Shown: positions 52,642 to 60,729 of the stretch, one piece after another
How the letters are laid out: each line of letters begins with the position of its first letter
How positions within the stretch are numbered: position 1 is the first letter of the stretch
Source: JBBSEX01 sp038239345
Lineage (GTDB): Bacteria; Acidobacteriota; Terriglobia; Bryobacterales; Bryobacteraceae
Length of the DNA: 64,000 bases
Direction of reading: 5' to 3'
NCBI GenBank assembly: GCA_038239345.1
Contig: JBBSEX010000024.1
Coordinates: 6,141-70,140, forward strand
Position numbers and translations under genes: made by a program
Notes under the pieces: generated by a model
The model's input: only the letters and a program-made list of their open reading frames with translations
What the model was told of the DNA's origin: nothing
Database searches by the model: none

Positions 52642-53952
52642 ATGTCCCGATTTGGTCTACTTGGTTTGACGATTGCGGTGGCGGCCTCGGCTGCCACCAC
52701 GCAATCTTCCAGCGTTACGTTTAACAAGGACGTTCTGCCAATTCTGCAGAAGAATTGCCAGGATTGCCATCGCCCCGGAGAAGCGGGTCCGATGTCCTTT
52801 TTGGATTACTCATCCACCAGGCCGTGGGCAAAAGCAATCAAGTCCGCTGTCGCCACCAAGAAGATGCCGCCCTGGTTTGCCGATCCGCATTTCGGGAAAT
52901 TCGAGAATGTCCGCGCTCTCACACAAGACCAAATCAACACGCTTGTCGCCTGGGCCGATAGCGGCGCTGCGGAAGGAAATGCCAAGGATAAGCCGGCGCC
53001 GGTAACCTTTGTGGATGGCTGGTCGATTGGCATGCCGGAGCAAGTATTGAAAATGCCGCAAGCGTTCCCTATTCCCGCGTCCGGCACGCTGGAATATCAA
53101 TATGTGGTGCTGCCTACGGGCTTCACCGAGGACAAGTGGATTGAGCGCGCCGAAGTTCGTCCCGGCAATCGTGCGCTGGTACATCATGTAATCGCGTTTA
53201 TCAGGCCGCCGGGCTCACACTGGATGGAAGATGCCAAGCCCGGCGTCCCGTTCGTGCCAAGCCGCGACCGTCCGCGCCGCCGCAGTGAAAACCGCGAAGA
53301 CGGCGGGATGTCGGGAATCGAACTGCTGGTAGGCTATGCCCCGGGATTGCAGCCCCAGGCGCTGAAGCCAGGGCAAGGAATGTTGGTGAAGGCTGGTTCC
53401 GACATCGTGCTGCAGCTGCACTACACCGCCAACGGCAAGCCCGGTGAAGATGAGAGTAAGGTGGGTTTGGTGTTCGCCAAGGAAACGCCGAAGCAGAGAA
53501 TCTTCACGGCGAATGCGACGCAGGCGCGCTTTAAGATTGCCGCGGGCGATGCGAATTCCGAAGTGAAGTCTTCTGTCACCTTCCTGGAGCCGGTGGAACT
53601 CGTTTGGATGATGCCCCACATGCACCTTCGAGGGAAAGACTTCCTGTATCGCGCCACGTATCCAACCGGCGAGACGGAGACGTTATTGAACGTTCCAAAT
53701 TACAGCTTCTCCTGGCAGCTTTCGTATACCGAAGCCGACAAAAAGATCCTGCCCAAGGGCACGCGTCTGGATTGTACGGCGCACTTCGACAACTCAGCAA
53801 ACAATCCAGCCAATCCCGACGCGACGAAAGACGTGATGTGGGGCGATCAGAGTTGGGAAGAGATGATGATCGGCTGGTTTGGTGTGGCGATCGATCCCAA
53901 AGCGGATCCCTCCGAACTATTCCGTGCTAAGAAAGCCAAGGCCGACGATTAG
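52642..53952 (+). CDS. Exported heme c / copper monooxygenase-like protein, copy 2
   Basis: A 436-residue paralog of the preceding gene with the same layout. A signal peptide (LLGLTIAVAASAA) is followed by the heme c motif NCQDCH and RPWAKAIKSAVATKKMPPW, then ALVHHVIAF, QLHYTANG and MMPHMHLRGKDFLY. An insert near residue 220 (RPRRRSENREDGG) distinguishes it from copy 1. The ATG at 52642 has GAGG about 6 bases upstream; an ATG at 52630 is possible. It starts 20 bp after copy 1 stops, so they are probably one operon. Confidence 0.85.
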   Translation: MSRFGLLGLTIAVAASAATTQSSSVTFNKDVLPILQKNCQDCHRPGEAGPMSFLDYSSTRPWAKAIKSAVATKKMPPWFADPHFGKFENVRALTQDQINTLVAWADSGAAEGNAKDKPAPVTFVDGWSIGMPEQVLKMPQAFPIPASGTLEYQYVVLPTGFTEDKWIERAEVRPGNRALVHHVIAFIRPPGSHWMEDAKPGVPFVPSRDRPRRRSENREDGGMSGIELLVGYAPGLQPQALKPGQGMLVKAGSDIVLQLHYTANGKPGEDESKVGLVFAKETPKQRIFTANATQARFKIAAGDANSEVKSSVTFLEPVELVWMMPHMHLRGKDFLYRATYPTGETETLLNVPNYSFSWQLSYTEADKKILPKGTRLDCTAHFDNSANNPANPDATKDVMWGDQSWEEMMIGWFGVAIDPKADPSELFRAKKAKADD

Positions 53953-53969
53953 GCTCAGACCAGAAACTA

Positions 53970-55256
53970 ATGCGTACTGTAGCTACAGCGCTATTCGTGT
54001 GTTCGATCGCCTTTGCCGCGCCCGTCACGTTTAACAAAGACGTTCTGCCGGTGCTGCAAAAGCATTGCCAGGAGTGTCACCGTCCGGGCGAGATCGCCCC
54101 CATGTCGTTCCTGAACTACGAACAGACACGTCCTTGGGCGAAGGCGATCAAGACTGCCGTGATGACGCACAAGATGCCGCCATGGCCGGTCGATCCGGAG
54201 CATAGTAAGCATTTCTCCAATGACCGGTCGTTGAGTAAAGAAGACATCGCTATTCTGACGAAGTGGGCCGATAGCGGCGCCGCGGCCGGCTATCCCTCCG
54301 ATGCACCTACCCCGCGTACCTGGGTGGAAGGCTGGAATATCACCTTGCCGGATGCCGTTCTGGAAATGCCACACCCTTTCGACGTGGAAGCGAAGGGGAC
54401 TGTGGAGTATCAGTACATTGTCGTGCCCACCGGATTTACCGAAGATAAATGGATTCAAATGGCGGAAGTGCGGCCGAGTAACCGTCCCGTCGTGCATCAC
54501 GCGGTGATTTGGATCCGCCCAGCCGGATCGAAGTGGCTGGCTGATGCAAAGCCTGGCGTTCCATATGTTCCGCCGGCGCAAAACATGGGCCAGAAGCTGC
54601 AGAACATTGGCGGTGGCGGCAGCGACATCCTGACAATCTACACGCCTGGCATGAATCCAGACGTCTGGCAGCCGGGGATGGCGAAGGAAATCAAGGTCGG
54701 CAGCGATCTTATTTTCCAAATGCATTACACAGCCGCCGGGAAGGCCGGCGCCGATAAGACTAAGGTCGGACTGGTATTCGCGAAAGAGCCTCCGCGGGAA
54801 CGGGTGATTACGGTCAGCGTGGCGAATCCGAATTTCACGATTCCTCCCGGCGATCCAAATTATAAAGTGGAAGGGCGCGTGCCAATTAACAATGAGGCAA
54901 CGCTGCTTAGTGTTTTCCCGCACATGCATCTGCGCGGTAAAGCGATGGAGTACGACGTAACGTATCCCACTGGCGAGAAGGATCAAATTCTCACGCTGGC
55001 GCGCTACGACTTGAATTGGCAGCTCTCTTACAAGCTGGATAAGCCCATCAAGTTGCCGAAGGGCAGCAAGGTGCACGTGGCCGGATATTTTGACAATTCC
55101 CCTAACAATCCGGCTAATCCGGATCCCAGCGCGACTGTCAAATTTGGCGAGCAGAGTTGGGAAGAAATGATGATCGGGTTCATGGACGTCGCAGTGGATT
55201 CGGGCGTGACGCAGAAGACATTCTTCATGACCCGCCCCAAGCCCGCGGCAGAATAG
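53970..55256 (+). CDS. Exported heme c / copper monooxygenase-like protein, copy 3
   Basis: A 428-residue paralog with signal peptide and heme c motif HCQECH. The copper-type ligands are VVHHAVIW, QMHYTAAG and FPHMHLRGKAMEY. It differs by a shortened linker without the arginine-rich insert and a distinct tail. The gene starts 17 bp after copy 2 and is followed after 6 bp by a short heme c protein, so the four genes probably form one operon. Confidence 0.85.
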   Translation: MRTVATALFVCSIAFAAPVTFNKDVLPVLQKHCQECHRPGEIAPMSFLNYEQTRPWAKAIKTAVMTHKMPPWPVDPEHSKHFSNDRSLSKEDIAILTKWADSGAAAGYPSDAPTPRTWVEGWNITLPDAVLEMPHPFDVEAKGTVEYQYIVVPTGFTEDKWIQMAEVRPSNRPVVHHAVIWIRPAGSKWLADAKPGVPYVPPAQNMGQKLQNIGGGGSDILTIYTPGMNPDVWQPGMAKEIKVGSDLIFQMHYTAAGKAGADKTKVGLVFAKEPPRERVITVSVANPNFTIPPGDPNYKVEGRVPINNEATLLSVFPHMHLRGKAMEYDVTYPTGEKDQILTLARYDLNWQLSYKLDKPIKLPKGSKVHVAGYFDNSPNNPANPDPSATVKFGEQSWEEMMIGFMDVAVDSGVTQKTFFMTRPKPAAE

Positions 55257-55262
55257 AGTTGT

Positions 55263-55955
55263 ATGGGTAAAGCACTTCTTCTGCTACTGGGCTTGAGCTT
55301 CGCGGCTCAGGCCCATGATGTTTTTAGCACCAAAATTACGTGGAGCCGTGAGATCTCGCGCCTCATGTATAAGCACTGTGCGTCCTGTCATCACGACGGC
55401 GGTACGGCAATGCCGCTGATGAATTTTGAGGAGTCTCGCCCCTGGGCGAAGGCAATTAAAGACGAGGTTCTAGCGCGTCGCATGCCGCCCTGGGGCGCCG
55501 TGAAGGGCTTCGGCGAATTCAAGAACGATCAAGGTCTGACGCAGGAAGAAATCGAGATTATCGGGAACTGGGTGGAAGGCGGCGCACCGGAAGGAGAACC
55601 AGCGTACTTACCACCGGCGCCCACTTTCCCGAACAAATTAGCTAAGCCGACGATGGTTCCCACTGTCATCGCGGATCTATCCGGAACATTTACGTTGCGG
55701 GTGCCGCTAACGCTCACAGGCGTACAGCCGGGAAATATCGGGGACGGAGTAGGCGTGCAGATCATCGCCGAACGTCCGGATGGCAGCGTGGAACCGATCC
55801 TTTGGCTGGACGAGTATAAGAATGTCTTTCCACACACTTTCGAATTTCGAATGCCATTGGTGCTTCCAGCGGGTACGAAGTTAATCGCTTCACCGGCCGT
55901 GCGAGGAACGCTAGAGTTATTTGCCGTTCGGGCGAAAGTCAAAGCGGCGGATTAA
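55263..55955 (+). CDS. Short exported c-type cytochrome-like protein
   Basis: A 230-residue exported protein that keeps only the heme c part of the preceding paralogs: signal (LLLLLGLSFAAQAH), HCASCH and RPWAKAIKDEVLARRMPPW, then LTQEEIEIIGNWVEGG. The C-terminal ~110 residues are a beta-rich domain of unknown type without the HMHLRGK copper motif. It may be an electron carrier for the three upstream proteins. It overlaps the convergent aat gene by 17 bp. Confidence 0.78.
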   Translation: MGKALLLLLGLSFAAQAHDVFSTKITWSREISRLMYKHCASCHHDGGTAMPLMNFEESRPWAKAIKDEVLARRMPPWGAVKGFGEFKNDQGLTQEEIEIIGNWVEGGAPEGEPAYLPPAPTFPNKLAKPTMVPTVIADLSGTFTLRVPLTLTGVQPGNIGDGVGVQIIAERPDGSVEPILWLDEYKNVFPHTFEFRMPLVLPAGTKLIASPAVRGTLELFAVRAKVKAAD

Positions 55956-56535
55956 GGCGCGAGCGCGGGGCAACGGCGGCTCGCAACAGCTTCAGAAATT
56001 GACGGGTTGGAAGTGCCACTTCGCCTAGTCTCGCGGCCGGATGATCTGGCGGATGTGGCTGCTGGACATCGATAAAGACGAATTCCATCGCGGTGTATTT
56101 CTTGATCGCGTGGACCAGGCAAGCCTTCGAAGCGTCCGTCGCCTCGCGGTACATGGTCTCGGCAACAAACACGTTATCCAGAACCACTCCCATTACCGCA
56201 CCCAGCAACTGACCGTCGCGGATCGCTTCAATCGTGTTCAATCTCCCGTGATCGCGCAGCGTACGCCAGATTTCGACTACCGGCGGACCCACCCAGGTTT
56301 CCGGGCGAAAGCTCCGGTCCAGCAACCGCGCCGTCACTTGACCGAACCGCTTGTTCTCCTCGATTTTAAACTTCTTCATACGCAAAGAATCGGCTCGCCG
56401 AGCCTGTTCCGGACCCAGGGGAATGATCGCCCGTTCCGGCCAGCGGTCCCAGTAAAGTCGATCCCGCTCATGATCGAACATCGGAAAGAACCCGTGATTG
56501 TACCGCTCCAGAATCGCCGCTATTTCAGCCGGCAC
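55939..56535 (-). CDS. aat: Leucyl/phenylalanyl-tRNA-protein transferase
   Basis: Transfers Leu or Phe from tRNA to the N-terminus of substrates in the N-degron pathway. The L/F-transferase pattern is clear: FPMFDHERDRLYWDRWPERAIIPL near the N-terminus, then TWVGPPVVEIW, and VAETMYREATDASKACLVH near 130-150. Length 198 aa is in range. ClpS/ClpA are not nearby. It starts 2 bp after the stop of the metal-binding-domain gene, at the end of the rpoN-hpf-rapZ gene group. Confidence 0.88.
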   Translation of the reverse strand: MPAEIAAILERYNHGFFPMFDHERDRLYWDRWPERAIIPLGPEQARRADSLRMKKFKIEENKRFGQVTARLLDRSFRPETWVGPPVVEIWRTLRDHGRLNTIEAIRDGQLLGAVMGVVLDNVFVAETMYREATDASKACLVHAIKKYTAMEFVFIDVQQPHPPDHPAARLGEVALPTRQFLKLLRAAVAPRSRLNPPL

Positions 56536-56537
56536 GA

Positions 56538-57380
56538 CTATTTCAATTCTTCAACTGGAACGTCAAACTGCGCGGTATTAACAACCCCATCGCGCTGGAA
56601 CTGAACCCACACGCGATAAATGCCGGGACGCGGAAAGATCATGTTGAATTGCAAGTTAGGACCGCCGTCGGCGATGAAAGGGTGGTTGTGAATAAGATCG
56701 ATCAGATCTGAGCTCGCCGCCAGCATGTGACCCCAAGCGCCCAGATACTTCTGCAAGCCGTCCGCCGGATCCACCTTGAAGAACAGCAGCGTCTTCATGC
56801 CGGCAATGGGATGGGCGGGCTCCATAGTCAAGGCGACCTTCATGTTGGCCGACTGCTTTTCGCTTAAGTCAGCCACCAGCGATGGCTGCTTCAACGCTAG
56901 CGAAGCACCAGGCACGATCAGACTTTTAACCGCAAGCTGAGGCGTGCCGTGGGCGGGGTAGAAATCACCCAGGACGCGATATAAGCCCGGCTTCGGAAGC
57001 TTCGCGTTGTAGCGAAATATACCATCCGCGCCGAGAACCGGATGGTTATGTAGAAAATACCGCAGATCCTGGCTGACGATGAACATGTGGAATAACTTCT
57101 CGTGGACTTCCTGGAATTCTTTTACGATCGCCCCGGTTCGCGGGTCCTTAATCGTGAAAGCCAGTCGCACGTCCTGCCCCGCCCGAAAGCCACGAGGCTT
57201 TGCATCGATCGACATCAGATACTCGATGGAATCGGGTATACCGGCAACCAATTTCATACCGCAGCGCGGACAAACACCCGGTTGCAGTGAGCGTATATCG
57301 GGATCCATCGGACACACGAACTCGACGGGGGGCTCCTTCGCGGCTGTAACCTGAGGGTCCGCCGGACCCTGAGCGTACAC
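56538..57380 (-). CDS. Exported protein with heavy-metal-binding domain (start unusual)
   Basis: A protein of at least 280 residues. Near the N-terminus lies a heavy-metal-binding domain with CPMDPDI and GVCPRCGMKL, which binds metals through Cys/Met; the rest is beta-rich with paired HNHPV/HNHPF segments near 115 and 235. The first conventional start is GTG at 57380, but the frame is open upstream and encodes a clear signal peptide (TILLAIASFFPFAVYAQ) whose only possible starts are ATT at 57425 or ATA at 57431. Export is likely; function is unknown. Confidence 0.75.
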   Translation of the reverse strand: MYAQGPADPQVTAAKEPPVEFVCPMDPDIRSLQPGVCPRCGMKLVAGIPDSIEYLMSIDAKPRGFRAGQDVRLAFTIKDPRTGAIVKEFQEVHEKLFHMFIVSQDLRYFLHNHPVLGADGIFRYNAKLPKPGLYRVLGDFYPAHGTPQLAVKSLIVPGASLALKQPSLVADLSEKQSANMKVALTMEPAHPIAGMKTLLFFKVDPADGLQKYLGAWGHMLAASSDLIDLIHNHPFIADGGPNLQFNMIFPRPGIYRVWVQFQRDGVVNTAQFDVPVEELK

Positions 57381-57454
57381 AGCGAATGGGAAGAAAGAAG
57401 CGATTGCTAGAAGTATTGTGCGAATAACTATATTATAAGCGTGTTACGGGCCCG

Positions 57455-58345
57455 CTACTTCTCGATGTCGCGATGACCGGATTTTACTTTATAGCCGGCA
57501 CGCATCAACCGCTTGCGAATATCGTCGGCGATCATGACGGAGCGATGATGGCCCCCGGTGCATCCGAACGCGATCGTCAGGTAGCTCTTACCCTCGCTGA
57601 TGTAATGCGGAAGCAGATAAATCAGGAGCTGCGAAATGCGCTCGATGAACTCTTGCGTTTGCGGGAACGAACGAATATACCGCCCGACGCTGGGATGGCG
57701 TCCCGTCAGGTTTTTGAACTCCGGAATGTAATTCGGGTTTGGCAGGAAGCGCACATCGAACACCAGATCGCTATCCGCCGGAACTCCGTGACGATAGCCG
57801 AAGCTGGTCACCGAAATCATGATCTTCGACTCGTCGCGTGTTCCCAGGAACTTTTCGCCGATCAGTTCGCGTAGCTCGTGTACGTTCAGCTTACTGGTAT
57901 CGATGATGTGGTCGGCAATGGCGCGAATCGGCCCAAGTTGCCGGCGTTCGGATTCCAAGCTGTCGGAGACGGATTGCTTGATGCCCAACGGATGCGGCCG
58001 CCGCGTCTCGCTGAAGCGCCGCATCAAAGTCTTATCGTCGGCTTCCAGAAAGAGTAGTTGGGTGGCTACCTTGCGGCGCATCGCATGATACATCGCCGGG
58101 AACCGGCGTAAGGAGTCACCCTCGCGAATATCCACCACCAACGCGGCCCGCCGAATCTTTGAAGCATCGCGGATCAATTCGGCAAACTTCGGAATCAGCT
58201 CGATCGGCATGTTGTCGACCGCGTAATAACCAAGATCCTCAAACGACTTGAGCACGGTCGCCTTGCCGGATCCACTGAGCCCGGTGATCACCACCAGATC
58301 CGCAGTCTTCGCCTCGGAGGGAATCTGCGCGGTTTTTTTCGCCAT
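57455..58345 (-). CDS. rapZ: RNase adapter / nucleotide-binding protein RapZ
   Basis: P-loop protein that in E. coli directs RNase E to the GlmZ small RNA. Residues 22-30 carry GLSGSGKAT (Walker A), and the C-terminal half has FGCTGGHHRSV, the conserved metabolite-binding region. Length 296 aa is typical. It follows hpf by 12 bp. GlmZ-type RNA is not expected in Acidobacteria, so its local role may differ. Confidence 0.96.
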   Translation of the reverse strand: MAKKTAQIPSEAKTADLVVITGLSGSGKATVLKSFEDLGYYAVDNMPIELIPKFAELIRDASKIRRAALVVDIREGDSLRRFPAMYHAMRRKVATQLLFLEADDKTLMRRFSETRRPHPLGIKQSVSDSLESERRQLGPIRAIADHIIDTSKLNVHELRELIGEKFLGTRDESKIMISVTSFGYRHGVPADSDLVFDVRFLPNPNYIPEFKNLTGRHPSVGRYIRSFPQTQEFIERISQLLIYLLPHYISEGKSYLTIAFGCTGGHHRSVMIADDIRKRLMRAGYKVKSGHRDIEK

Positions 58346-58357
58346 TCCGGGGGAGTC

Positions 58358-58915
58358 TTAGTCTCCCTCGATTAAATCGTAATGCCCGTCGCGCCGTCGC
58401 ACGAGTACGGAAACGCAATCTTTCCCCGCATCGCGATACACGACGTAATCGACTTCTTTCTCTATATCCAGTAGCGCTTCTTCCAGCGTCATCGGCTTGC
58501 TACCGTTATCGTAGTTCACGCGGTAGATTTTTTTGCCCGCCGCTTTTCCGTTTACTGGAGTATTCTCGACGGCTTCCACGTCCACCGGTTCTTCGCCGTT
58601 AAGTTCTTCCTTCGACCCGCGATAGCCTTCGCGGCGCTTGGCAACAACCTTCATCGCCTGCTTCTCCAGTTTGTCTACCGCAATCGTCAACGCGGAAAAA
58701 TTATCAGCGTCCGATCCAAGCCCTACCAACGGGTGATCGTAAAAATTCAATTGGACCTCAGCGTGATGGATGTAGCGCTCCTGGGTTAAAACCACATGAG
58801 CTTCCTTCTCGCCTTTTTGCTCGAGCATCTTGGACAGTTTGGCGAATTTCGCATCCAGCTTGGACTGTTGCGTCTCTGACCACTGTTCGTGCTTACCTTT
58901 GTAGGTGACCTTCAT
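58358..58915 (-). CDS. hpf: Ribosome hibernation promoting factor (long form)
   Basis: Binds 30S subunits and drives formation of inactive 100S ribosomes. The N-terminal domain (residues ~1-100, MKVTYKGKHEQWSE, IHHAEVQLNFYDHP) binds the ribosome; the C-terminal ~55 residues (KPMTLEEALLDIE, VLVRRRDGHYDLIEGD) are the dimerising domain of long HPF, separated by a charged linker. GGAGG lies 6 bases before the ATG at 58915. It lies between rpoN and rapZ as in many bacteria. Confidence 0.95.
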   Translation of the reverse strand: MKVTYKGKHEQWSETQQSKLDAKFAKLSKMLEQKGEKEAHVVLTQERYIHHAEVQLNFYDHPLVGLGSDADNFSALTIAVDKLEKQAMKVVAKRREGYRGSKEELNGEEPVDVEAVENTPVNGKAAGKKIYRVNYDNGSKPMTLEEALLDIEKEVDYVVYRDAGKDCVSVLVRRRDGHYDLIEGD

Positions 58916-58978
58916 GGACAACCTCCGTTTGTGGAGATCAAATTCTATCGCGCCTGTTCGACGCCAGGCGGGCACCAA

Positions 58979-60574
58979 TCAGTTTCGTATTCTTCTTTGA
59001 TGCGTGGAAGGAATTTTCATGTCTTCGCGGTATTTTGCTACCGTTCGCCGCGTGACCTGAATGCCTTCCGATTGCAGCCGTTCGGTAATTTGTTCGTCGG
59101 TGAGCGGATGAGACGTATCTTCCTCCTCAATCATCTTCTTCACTCTACGTTTCAAGATCAGAAGTGGAGTGCCACTGCCGGACGGCCCTTGCACCGCCTC
59201 GGAGAAGAAATACCGTAATTCGAAAACGCCCTGGGGAGTGTGAGCATATTTGCCCGCCACCGCGCGGCTTACGGTGGACGGGTGCACGCCGATTTCCTCA
59301 GCCACTTCCTTGATCATCATCGGCTTCAGCGTATCGATGCCGTGCTCTAAGAATTCAACCTGGCGGCGCACGATCGATTGGCAGACTTTAAGGATGGTCT
59401 GCTTCCGCTGCTCGATATTTTTCATCAGCTGTATAGCCGATGCGTAGCGTTCCTTCACGTAGTTCCGAACGTCTTTGTTCGTCTCCTGATCGCGATCCAG
59501 CATCTTGCGGTATTGGGCGTTTAACCGCAACTGCGGAATATCTTCATCGTTCAATTGGATGAGATAGTCTTCGCCATCCTTGGAGATGTAGACGTCGGGC
59601 TCAACCTGCCGCGCACCCGTGCCGGAATAGCGCAGGCCAGGCCACGGGTCAAGATGCCGGATAACGGCTACAGCAATCTGGATATGCTCCATCGGGCGTC
59701 CCAAGGCTTTGGCGATTTCCTTGTATTGACGCATTTCCAACATCTTCAAATGGCCCGATAACACCTGCCACGCCACACCGTTCCTGCCGTTACGGCTTTC
59801 CACTTGTAAGAGCAGACATTCCCGCAGATCGCTTGCGCCGATGCCCGACGGGTCCAGCGATTGCACGACGCGCAAAGCTTCCCTTACTTCCTCGACACTG
59901 TGCTCGCCCGAAGCGGCGATTTCTTCAATAGAAGCGGTCAGGAACCCGTTCTCATCCAGATTCCCGATTACGTTGTCCGCCGCGTCGCGCACGGCCTCGC
60001 TCATAATCAGAACGCTTAATTGGGAATTCAAATGATCGGCAAGGGTAACTGGCGATGAAAGGAATGTTTCGAAAGAAGGCTTCTCAACCGATTCCGACGC
60101 CGGGCTCTTATAGCCGGGATCCAAATATTCGTCGAAAAACGAACCGAAGTCGATCTCATCGAACGGGTCGGCGTCCTTTTTAACTTCAGGCTCAATCGCT
60201 TCTGGAGCTCCGGAGGCCAACGCCACTTCCGGCGATACAATATCGAATTCCCGATCCAATTCCCGATCCGAAAAGGGCTCGGCGACAATCGCCTCATTCA
60301 CGCCGCTGGTGGCTTCGAGAATCGTTTTGTCGGCGGGGTCGGAGGCCCGCTCGGATTCCAGGATCGCCTGCATTTCCGCCGGCATCAGCTCTTCGACGCC
60401 ATCGGCGGACTCTTCCAACATCGGATTTTCGGCGATCTCGGCCGTGATCATGTCCTTCAATTCCAGCCGGTTCAGCTGCAGGACCGTCACCATCTGGACG
60501 AGACCAGGCGTCAGGATTTGCTTCTGTGCAACCCGGAGTTGAAGTCTCGGAGAGAGCGAACTCATTGGCTTCAT
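58979..60574 (-). CDS. rpoN: RNA polymerase sigma-54 factor
   Basis: Sigma factor that needs bacterial enhancer-binding proteins. Region I starts LQLRVAQKQILTPGLVQ; region III contains the core-binding domain and the helix-turn-helix IGVHPSTVSRAVAGKYAHTP; the RpoN box VTRRTVAKYRE lies at 507-517. An acidic region II insert (~85-160) is normal. It is followed by hpf (63 bp gap) and rapZ. No ptsN gene lies between them, although it is usual in proteobacteria. Divergent from the permease gene. Confidence 0.96.
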   Translation of the reverse strand: MKPMSSLSPRLQLRVAQKQILTPGLVQMVTVLQLNRLELKDMITAEIAENPMLEESADGVEELMPAEMQAILESERASDPADKTILEATSGVNEAIVAEPFSDRELDREFDIVSPEVALASGAPEAIEPEVKKDADPFDEIDFGSFFDEYLDPGYKSPASESVEKPSFETFLSSPVTLADHLNSQLSVLIMSEAVRDAADNVIGNLDENGFLTASIEEIAASGEHSVEEVREALRVVQSLDPSGIGASDLRECLLLQVESRNGRNGVAWQVLSGHLKMLEMRQYKEIAKALGRPMEHIQIAVAVIRHLDPWPGLRYSGTGARQVEPDVYISKDGEDYLIQLNDEDIPQLRLNAQYRKMLDRDQETNKDVRNYVKERYASAIQLMKNIEQRKQTILKVCQSIVRRQVEFLEHGIDTLKPMMIKEVAEEIGVHPSTVSRAVAGKYAHTPQGVFELRYFFSEAVQGPSGSGTPLLILKRRVKKMIEEEDTSHPLTDEQITERLQSEGIQVTRRTVAKYREDMKIPSTHQRRIRN

Positions 60575-60729
60575 AATAACACCGGGACCCGACCGGGTGG
60601 CCCAAAACTGAGTCGCGGAACGGACACCGTTTTCCCGCAGGCGGACACACCGGGCCAGGCAGCAGAACCGTACACTACTGAGCCGCTTGCCGTTAGCTCC
60701 TGGCCCCTGGAGTGCGCATCACACGCACC

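Noticed and set aside
53991..55076. Long open frame on the minus strand opposite copy 3 of the heme/copper proteins (361 codons)
   Set aside because: It is a shadow of a gene with clear heme and copper motifs; no start context or domain supports it.
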